Part shown: positions 58,801 to 64,000 of the stretch, one piece after another
Numbering within the stretch: position 1 is the stretch's first letter
How the letters are laid out: each line of letters starts with the position of its first letter
Assembly: GCA_964036195.1 (NCBI GenBank)
Contig: OZ038455.1
Span: forward strand, 3,613,855-3,677,854
Direction: 5' to 3'
DNA: 64,000 bases
Source of the DNA: Sphaerolaimus hirsutus
Lineage: Eukaryota > Nematoda > Chromadorea > Monhysterida > Sphaerolaimidae
The notes under the pieces: model-generated
Databases searched by the model: none
The model's input: the letters and a program-made list of their open reading frames with translations, nothing else
What the model was told of the DNA's origin: nothing
Program-made: the position numbers and the translations under genes

Positions 58801-58869
58801 CTTGTGGTCTACTACAATTACTATTACAACAGTTTTAGGTGTATGTAACCGTCCCTCAATCAGTGTCAT
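55834..58869 (-). CDS. LINE endonuclease fused to a long upstream frame (1011 aa, ends at TGA)
   Basis: The last 240 or so residues are an apurinic-type endonuclease: NTRCLRGNLQALLDTI, ILCFTETQF, GGISIYLRKGL, LNLVVVYMENN and LIMGDFNGHIG. It ends in WTYE followed by TGA where the domain should run on to a KNAKSAIDL motif, so one stop splits endonuclease from RT. Upstream, the same frame is open for about 770 residues. Residues 1-350 look like a soluble protein (MTLIEGRLHTPKTVVIVIVV to a Thr/Pro-rich end). Residues about 370-760 are rich in Cys and hydrophobic spans (ILWLIVFLSTD, WFGIVLAIWALVLGGC, FGFVFYLITPVSA). Between them is a repeated FEKTFEKNFENNFEKNFEK stretch. I recognise only the endonuclease. 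Whether all of it is one protein is unknown. Confidence 0.75.
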   Translation of the reverse strand: MTLIEGRLHTPKTVVIVIVVDHKMLEKSSKFELYKASDYFYTILITGDSTSVNLPIEFGKQGKSQSLNLQMHSTLTVFSGQRLSCIGSLLKSVEFYKTFDLVLLRSVLDVADLEHCLALKKDEVSIRTNLLHPVFEIILEILRNGKLNLQPHGRILLSLIGPTLPEYSASVWCEEMATEIFYFLLDIEQTLTEFLQVRSKKVMVLPLMNFCLTQYEKMDVTSPVQAMVHLISRDGLHTSRSGEKVITHLSLQILRSMLVPITALLPIIVFTNNSTISQSKLSGGRNEETPKRTPPCASNQSAIDNVLYGRPLPEIILLRKNTINHNIVFGQGGKNSKNSENHIKMALEIKFEKTFEKNFENNFEKNFEKTEIWENNRKTDKNHLNNDFTQNLEIQNFVSMQKINNILISKILMQGILWLIVFLSTDNTYGNWFGIVLAIWALVLGGCAITPTHEYCCFLFIMRWRLCFYLYVYVTLKALRSAMTLKILNALRSIMNKTNRSVMGCTWRLCSVRHFEKPFKKDVEKELLLKKNSQRKIVGHHTPTNMTHYTALLDGCSCVTKPSIYGNSLWLVLFTFLCHIGENLGDSAALFSLRSATVYLMLKHSCSQSYATYFFLRKLSILKNTWLGKINSYTATLSREYILRLYLRCTDSLLKNAFISKMFLKKKYKYKDTLNSLILRHLLVWKNSLFDAMEQCVYETWVVNLKGLKTFFLDIYTSSTSFTNIDFKYEMYCICTLMFRVFSWHCYLNACDVARTLFALSNKNNRWWVFGFVFYLITPVSATSTNTGVLDSVTSTISLLSLCVLYQNTRCLRGNLQALLDTIHITGAEILCFTETQFRNAAECCNIGGYTSTHIFKTGSETGGISIYLRKGLKYSVTKVSDMVSNNLLVVKVSNHPILDGIQSSANKRGRKLNLVVVYMENNSKVTKSGEQRRLNANIIAELEMIVRKGRSQNEETLIMGDFNGHIGNDELGLEGNASDINTNGTLIREFMSNTGLGVLNNQLDGLWTYE

Positions 58870-58899
58870 ACTTGTTTTTTTTAAAAATATTATTTTTTT

Positions 58900-60714
58900 T
58901 TAAAAAGCAGTTTTTTGAAAAATGAGCGATATTTGAACAGGAACTATAGATATTATACATACCTGTTTGATAGAAAAGACAAAGTTATTAAACACGGCAT
59001 CTACTGAGGTAACTATCCATCCAACCAGATTTTCCATATTTGTGTTTTTGAAAAAGCTTTTTTGATTTGTTGGTTGAAGAATAATGATTTTTTGAAAAAA
59101 GATAGATTTTTTAAAAAGAATAACTAAACTCATCAGATATATCTGTTTGTATGAGTAGACGAGAGTGTTAATGACGTATTTACGTATTATGTTCGTGATC
59201 TGGGATCTATCATCGGGCAATTTTTTGAACTCTATCACCGGTGCACATTCCACTTCAAAATCGGGTATTTCTTTGTACATCGGTTTACCGTCAGAGGACC
59301 TGTACCCAGTCATGTGACAAAACGGTGGGCACATGCGCAATTTTCTGATTATGGAAATCGGTGCCAATAGAACATTGCCAAAAGCTGGATCTCTGATCAG
59401 CTTTTGTTCTGGAATTTTACTTTTTTCCAGTAAAGCCCTATAAAATTTTGTAATTTTTGCCTGAGTTTTTGGAGTCAGATTTTCAAAGTCCACGTAGCGA
59501 TTTGGAGCCTCAATAACGCCCCCGCGGTTTCTGCTTCTGAAGTTGCACAGTTTTTCACGAACCTGAGAGATGGGCGTAGCCTTTTTGTCGGGATTTTCTG
59601 TTATACCAAGCGTAAATGACCCTGGAGCCGCACTTGCCTGGGGCGGTGCCGCTGTTGAAATGCATGGCTCGCTTGTCGGAATCGTTGGCGAATCTGTGCA
59701 AGCAATGAGGCATGTATTTAACGATATACTAAACGTTAATTTACTCATAGCAGCCCCCAAGTAACCACGTAGTTGAACCTCTTTCGATACATTTTTAATA
59801 ATAACATTTAGATAGTCAGCCTTCTTAACGGGTGAATTTGTTTTTGAAAAGCTCATTTTCTCCCAAACATTGGCAGAAAAACACATTGTGCTTACTGGCG
59901 GTAACTGACCAAAGTCTGTGTCATCTTCTTCAAATATTGTGCCTTCATTGAGGTCTTCGCTCTCTCTCAAGGCGGGGGTTACCAGATCATCCGCATATTC
60001 GCCGTCCGAATCCCCGTCATCGAGCAGACACGGCGGAGGCAGATGCTGTCGTACTTCATGTCCGGCAGCGACATCGACAGCAGGTTCGACGAGCGCTCTG
60101 CCCTGTAGTGCTGGATTTTTCCCCTCGATGTACTTCAGCAGCTGATCAACGCGCGTCTTGAGTGCCTTTACCTCGGAATTTTCTGCATGTATTCGATATT
60201 TTTGTGACATATTAGTACGCATATTTTTACGCATGATTTTACGCATATTTTTACACGTATATTTACGCAGAAGGATATAACCCCAACAAACCATCTGTCT
60301 TATCTTTTGAGAAATTATGTAAGTCTTGTCAATATATATTAGAGCACTATCGTCTAAGTATTTTGGTGCACATGTGGCATCACCTTTCGACTCACCATTT
60401 GTTGAACTGCTTTGAGCCAAGGGTGCAGGCGCGGCCGGGGGGGGGGGCCGGGGGTGCCATCTCGCCTTCATCCGATTCGATAGCTGGTTCGGCAGTTTCA
60501 ACTCTGGCTTTGAGAAATGCCGACATTGGCGTTGCTGATGTGCTACCGCGCCCACGATAACCGCCGCGACCAAAATTCGAACCACGCTGGTTGTTGCGGC
60601 CACGGAAGTTGTCAGTTTGGGCTGGGAAAAATGTCTGATTGGATTGAGCATTTGCCAGGGCCGCACCCCTACCGGCCGTACCCCCCCCTCTTGGGGGGTA
60701 TCCCGGACCGCCAC
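58900..60714 (-). CDS. Unidentified acidic protein with stop-free intron-like segments
   Basis: The same frame as the 58869 frame, separated only by TAA at 58900-58902 in a T5A9 run. The part upstream of about 60440 is the wrong frame, and the true frame enters at a G11 run. Exon-like content: an acidic disordered region (LLDDGDSDGEYADD, NEGTIFEEDDTDF), a Pro/Ala linker and a folded domain (NRYVDFENLTPKTQAKITKF, KLIRDPAFGNVLLAPISIIR, FEVECAPVIEF). Intron-like segments with GT...CAG ends at 60395-60183 (213 nt) and 59909-59694 (216 nt) are in frame and free of stops. A stronger donor at 59895 (GTAAGC) would break the frame. Family unknown. Confidence 0.55.
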   Translation of the reverse strand: MAVRDTPQEGGVRPVGVRPWQMLNPIRHFSQPKLTTSVAATTSVVRILVAAVIVGAVAHQQRQCRHFSKPELKLPNQLSNRMKARWHPRPPPPAAPAPLAQSSSTNGESKGDATCAPKYLDDSALIYIDKTYIISQKIRQMVCWGYILLRKYTCKNMRKIMRKNMRTNMSQKYRIHAENSEVKALKTRVDQLLKYIEGKNPALQGRALVEPAVDVAAGHEVRQHLPPPCLLDDGDSDGEYADDLVTPALRESEDLNEGTIFEEDDTDFGQLPPVSTMCFSANVWEKMSFSKTNSPVKKADYLNVIIKNVSKEVQLRGYLGAAMSKLTFSISLNTCLIACTDSPTIPTSEPCISTAAPPQASAAPGSFTLGITENPDKKATPISQVREKLCNFRSRNRGGVIEAPNRYVDFENLTPKTQAKITKFYRALLEKSKIPEQKLIRDPAFGNVLLAPISIIRKLRMCPPFCHMTGYRSSDGKPMYKEIPDFEVECAPVIEFKKLPDDRSQITNIIRKYVINTLVYSYKQIYLMSLVILFKKSIFFQKIIILQPTNQKSFFKNTNMENLVGWIVTSVDAVFNNFVFSIKQVCIISIVPVQISLIFQKTAF

Positions 60715-62362
60715 CCCTCCCGCGACGTGTCTGTGAAGAGGGGTATGTATATATTGTATGGTTTATTAGGTGTAGCAATATATCTATGTGAAACAGTAGA
60801 TTTAAAGATGTTTCTCGTACAAGCATCGTAACTGTCCACACATTTGTACAGATATGTTCATAGTTTTTGGTAAATGATCGACTAAATTTTGTGTACAAAT
60901 GTATTTCAATCTTCCAGCAACAAATTTGTTTGTAAACATTCGTAAGGAATGTACAATATACTGTCGCTGTCCTCGCATATTTTTTTGAAAACAGTAATTG
61001 GCATCTAGCCAATTTTGACCGAGACGGTAAACTCGCCTTGTTGGGGTCCCTGAGCATACCAAACACGCCACGCATACTGTTGTTTGGGTCGTTCAATTTC
61101 CAGTGGCCTTTTCGATCATACTCATTGAAAATGCCAAACTCAGGGGCCGTCACCCAGTGCCCATTAGTGTCGCGCATGCGGTATGCGTGATCCTGTGTGA
61201 TGCAGGACCTTAGCTCCATCAGGGCTTCCCCCCACAGGTTCATGAACGGGGCAGTGAAGTGTGGCCCAACCATAGTGCCCAGTGCTGCCTGCAAGATCAG
61301 ATGTTTTAGGCACACATGGTAATTTTGGTGACTAGATGTACAGGTGGTACACATTTTTGCTGTATAATATGTCTTAGTATTACACTGTGTATATGCATTG
61401 TCGATATCTTGTATAGATATTAAATCTACAAATTTTACTTGTGTAAAGATAATCACCCTGTTTTTAGCATTTGAATTTGCAAGATAATTTACAAGAGAGA
61501 CCCCGGGAGTCACCTCTGATGCAAGATGGTCCGCCCCGCACATTAGCGCCCCCTTGAAGCCGCTATTCGGAAAAGAACCCGTGCAGCGAATGAAGCGCGG
61601 GTTATCTACCACCTCGTTCCCGTCGCGTTGCTTCCCAGTCTGCCACAGTAATTGTCTGTGTAATGGGAGACAGGCATGGTTTGCGTAGCATATTGAGTGA
61701 TTACACTTAACTATGACCAGGTGTTTAGTAAATATGCACCTGTACCAAAAATGTTTTAACATTTGCTTGCTCGAGTTAGAAATACGGCTTTTATTTTTAG
61801 AGTAAGTTTGAAAGATATTGCCTGGTTTACAACTGTCACCAGAAACTGTACACAAACTCACAGTATCGCTTCGTATAACACACCTGAATTGCGGGTTGTT
61901 CTGCGCCACGTTTTTCAAAATTTTCTTCAGCGTTTTATAGCCAATTGTGTTTTTGGCCTCCTCAATCGAGCCATACAGGTGTTCATATGGCCCCGTTCCA
62001 CAATTGAACCATTTCGGGCCCATGACTGAACTCCCCTGTGCAAGGTGCTCTTGCCAGATTTGACTCCATGCGGCGTTCATGCGACCCACAAAGTCATTAT
62101 ATTTTCGATCGAAATTCACGCCGTTGTGTTTCACAAAAAAGGCGGTGCACGCGTAAACGGAGTTTTCCAATTCAATGCTCCCCGCTGCCTTTGCTTCAGC
62201 CTGAGAATGATTAATGTGTATAAATAATCCAGTTTTATTGTATGTCACTATTACTGCTACGTATTCATTCACTTTTAAAAAAAAAAAAATTTTTTTTAAA
62301 TATTTTTTTAAAAAAAACACCATTTTTATGAGATGTGGTTTCTTGGTATTTAGGCTGTTCAA
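60392..62362 (-). CDS. C-terminal part of an unidentified RGG-rich protein, with stop-free intron-like segments
   Basis: Exon-like pieces, in order: AEAKAAGSIELENS to QNNPQF; LLWQTGKQRDGNEVVDNPRF to HLASE; AALGTMVGPHFTAPF to GMLRDPNK; then an RGG/RG-rich tail (TRRGRGGGPGYPPRGG, NNQRGSNFGRGGYRGRG) that should bind RNA. Three segments between them have splice-type ends: 61883-61656 (228 nt), 61513-61289 (225 nt) and 61036-60731 (306 nt, GC donor). All three keep frame and lack stops. The frame is lost at a C11/G11 run near 60435-60445, where it shifts into the next frame. The tail's RG content suggests a nucleic-acid-binding structural protein. I do not recognise a family. Confidence 0.55.
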   Translation of the reverse strand: MNSLNTKKPHLIKMVFFLKKYLKKIFFFLKVNEYVAVIVTYNKTGLFIHINHSQAEAKAAGSIELENSVYACTAFFVKHNGVNFDRKYNDFVGRMNAAWSQIWQEHLAQGSSVMGPKWFNCGTGPYEHLYGSIEEAKNTIGYKTLKKILKNVAQNNPQFRCVIRSDTVSLCTVSGDSCKPGNIFQTYSKNKSRISNSSKQMLKHFWYRCIFTKHLVIVKCNHSICYANHACLPLHRQLLWQTGKQRDGNEVVDNPRFIRCTGSFPNSGFKGALMCGADHLASEVTPGVSLVNYLANSNAKNRVIIFTQVKFVDLISIQDIDNAYTQCNTKTYYTAKMCTTCTSSHQNYHVCLKHLILQAALGTMVGPHFTAPFMNLWGEALMELRSCITQDHAYRMRDTNGHWVTAPEFGIFNEYDRKGHWKLNDPNNSMRGVFGMLRDPNKASLPSRSKLARCQLLFSKKYARTATVYCTFLTNVYKQICCWKIEIHLYTKFSRSFTKNYEHICTNVWTVTMLVRETSLNLLFHIDILLHLINHTIYTYPSSQTRRGRGGGPGYPPRGGGTAGRGAALANAQSNQTFFPAQTDNFRGRNNQRGSNFGRGGYRGRGSTSATPMSAFLKARVETAEPAIESDEGEMAPPAPPPGRACTLGSKQFNKW

Positions 62363-64000
62363 TTACCTGAGATGACCCATCGAGTAAATTATCAATTAAA
62401 TTAATACACCTTGTTTTTAAAAGTATTTTTTTTTTAAATGTATTTTTTTTTTTAAAACTGTTTTTGAGGGGTTTTGTTGTTTGACATTCATTATATTTGG
62501 CGTTTGCAGTAAAGTGAGTTTGATACAGTGAGTCCTCGCGATATTGTTCGGAACCACACATTGTCAGGGGTAGATTAGTACCTTGCAGCTTGTAATATGA
62601 AAAAGAACCCACCATCATTAGGGCCAGGGCGATACATGGGAATTTTTTGCCGCCGCTGATGACTGTCAGAGGGAACATGTATCCTAGTATATCCAGCGGG
62701 TCAGTGAGTGTCACCAGTATGTCATTTTTCCCATCTCTCCCGCGATACTCTTTTGGAATTGAGCCAATTTCCGCCGGGACATTCTGTGAGTAGAGAGCAA
62801 GATGTGATTTCAAAATGTGGTAGGTTTTAAAAACGGATTTTATTTCAGTATAATAGTTAGGTTTCACAAAATTGTACTGGGACTCAAAATATCGAACACA
62901 TCTATAGCCCCCCGAATATCTAACCTTAGGGGCATTGATGTCTGGTGCACTGGACAGTTTAGGAGCGATTTGCACATCTTCTATTCCTGTTTTGACCCGT
63001 TTCGGTTCGGATACACTCGTGCCAGTGTCCGTTTTGCGCTTCACCCCCGCTGTCGCATCGGCACCCCCCTTGACAACTGATGCAAAACTGGCTGGGCGCT
63101 GCTCGATTGCGGAAATTCTGTCTTTTATCTCGGTGATGTTTGCAAGTAGCTCATCGCGTTTCGACGTGCACTGAAAAGTGTAAGTTTTTGATCCGATTAA
63201 GTAGTGGCAAAAGCGATACCTTTCTATAGAATGACTCTTAAATTTTTTATTTTTTTTACTTTGTGGGAAAACCCCCGTACCTCGTATCGAAAAATTTTTT
63301 GTAAAAAGGGTGAGCATTGTTTTGTCCCTTTCGAAGATAAGTATACTCTCCGAAAAATGTATATTCGAACATTCAGACGATTGAAGGCATGGTTTAAAAT
63401 GTCTACCTACCGTTGTTGCATTTTCTGCCAGCTTATCATCCATTTTGACGGTATCGTCAATAAGCATAGTTATGTCCCCCTCGACGGCTTCTAGGCGTGC
63501 ATATACGCCATCACAATCTTCTTTAATGCCACTTGCAAAATCTGCCAGTAATATCTCCAGCTGAAAAGGTGTATGTTCGGTAAATTCCAAGATTATCTGG
63601 AAATGCTTATTAATTCGACCATCACATATTCTATTTTGAAACTTTTGCCATTTTCGGGCGTTGCAAACCATAGTTGCAAATATCCTGCCATTTTTTCTGA
63701 CATGTATCCTATTACCATTTAACCCCATATTGGCCGATTGCCAAAAAAAACCTGAAAACCACACCTGTTCATTGCACTTTGTCACCATACTCAACTCGGA
63801 CGCCGTGTGATGTAGGAGATGACTGATCATCATCACCGCTCTACAGACATTGTTGCTGCTATCCATCCCCCTGACACAGCTTTGAATTTCCGCCATCACA
63901 ATGTCTGGTTTGAATGGGGCACCCCCCACAGAGTACTGCCGCCGTAGTTCCGCTGCATAACTGTTCCAGTTGAAAAAATAGTTTTTGGGCGGCGCACTGG
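62265..64000 (-). CDS. N-terminal part of the unidentified coiled-coil/RGG protein (continues off window)
   Basis: The frame is open to the window edge, so the start is outside. Exon-like pieces: a helical domain (YAAELRRQYSVGGAPF, VCRAVMMISHLLHH), a coiled coil (GVYARLEAVEGDITMLIDDT and DELLANITEIKDRISAIEQR), a basic nuclear-signal-like linker (GVKRKTDTG, EPKRVKTG), then NVPAEIGSIPKEYRGRDGKN to GSFSYYKLQ. Intron-like segments at 63764-63561 (204 nt), 63410-63171 (240 nt) and 62924-62784 (141 nt) have GT...CAG ends and are in frame and stop-free. A fourth (62581-62201, 381 nt) contains long A and T runs, where the frame changes. Function unknown; coiled coil plus RGG tail resembles a nucleocapsid or LINE ORF1 role. 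Confidence 0.55.
   Translation of the reverse strand, partial: SAPPKNYFFNWNSYAAELRRQYSVGGAPFKPDIVMAEIQSCVRGMDSSNNVCRAVMMISHLLHHTASELSMVTKCNEQVWFSGFFWQSANMGLNGNRIHVRKNGRIFATMVCNARKWQKFQNRICDGRINKHFQIILEFTEHTPFQLEILLADFASGIKEDCDGVYARLEAVEGDITMLIDDTVKMDDKLAENATTVGRHFKPCLQSSECSNIHFSESILIFERDKTMLTLFTKNFSIRGTGVFPQSKKNKKFKSHSIERYRFCHYLIGSKTYTFQCTSKRDELLANITEIKDRISAIEQRPASFASVVKGGADATAGVKRKTDTGTSVSEPKRVKTGIEDVQIAPKLSSAPDINAPKVRYSGGYRCVRYFESQYNFVKPNYYTEIKSVFKTYHILKSHLALYSQNVPAEIGSIPKEYRGRDGKNDILVTLTDPLDILGYMFPLTVISGGKKFPCIALALMMVGSFSYYKLQGTNLPLTMCGSEQYREDSLYQTHFTANAKYNECQTTKPLKNSFKKKNTFKKKILLKTRCINLIDNLLDGSSQVIEQPKYQETTSHKNGVFFKKIFKKNFFFFKSE

Noticed and set aside
53200..64000. Firm assignment as an integrated negative-strand RNA virus
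   Set aside because: The gene order is only suggestive. I recognise no diagnostic motif in the upstream proteins, and the many intron-like segments argue against a simple viral insertion.
1..64000. tRNA, rRNA, CRISPR or bacterial operon signals
   Set aside because: None seen. Repeats are MITEs and minisatellites, and genes have spliceosomal introns.

Overview
The window is eukaryotic, almost certainly from a metazoan. Genes are split by short GT-AG introns, there is a BEL/Pao LTR retroelement, a Maverick/Polinton and an APE-type LINE, and many foldback MITEs fill the gaps. No rRNA, tRNA or CRISPR was seen. The species cannot be named from sequence alone. Two runs of exactly 200 N (11581-11780 and 39622-39821) are assembly gaps.

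Layout. 3-7980: 3' two thirds of a BEL/Pao element (+), with protease end, RT, RNase H, integrase and an envelope-like region in one frame broken by TAG at 180 and TGA at 5919, then a 3' UTR/LTR. 8-11.5 kb: MITEs and palindromes, then a TATA box and the first codons of a possible secreted-protein gene cut by the gap. 11.88-21.86 kb: Polinton core, with a small basic protein, capsid, protease, packaging ATPase and a 221-aa protein on + and a 1554-aa protein-primed DNA polymerase on - (8 exons). No integrase is visible. 22.6-33.4 kb: three minus-strand multi-exon genes: a 225-aa basic/acidic protein (5 exons), a 725-aa signal-peptide/coiled-coil/TM protein (12 exons), and a smaller membrane protein. 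36.56-39.56 kb: a 690-aa orphan nuclear-type protein (+, 12 exons). 39.9-53.1 kb: no genes found, dense in foldback and MITE copies. 53.2-64.0 kb: a minus-strand block almost 11 kb long that is open nearly throughout. It holds an RGG-rich coiled-coil protein, an acidic protein, a ~350-aa unknown, a membrane-segment-rich stretch, and a LINE endonuclease and reverse transcriptase.

Two points stand out. First, in the right-hand block at least eight intron-like segments (GT/GC...CAG) are all multiples of three and free of stops, so spliced and unspliced RNA would both stay in frame. Introns elsewhere in the window are not like this. Second, several introns in the capsid, 225-aa and 725-aa genes coincide almost exactly with MITEs whose terminal repeat begins with the splice-donor GT. 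This is the signature of introner elements.

The exon models for the capsid, polymerase, 225-aa, 725-aa and 690-aa genes were built by hand and are phase-consistent across all junctions, apart from the weak or non-canonical donors noted in their entries. RNA data are needed to confirm them.
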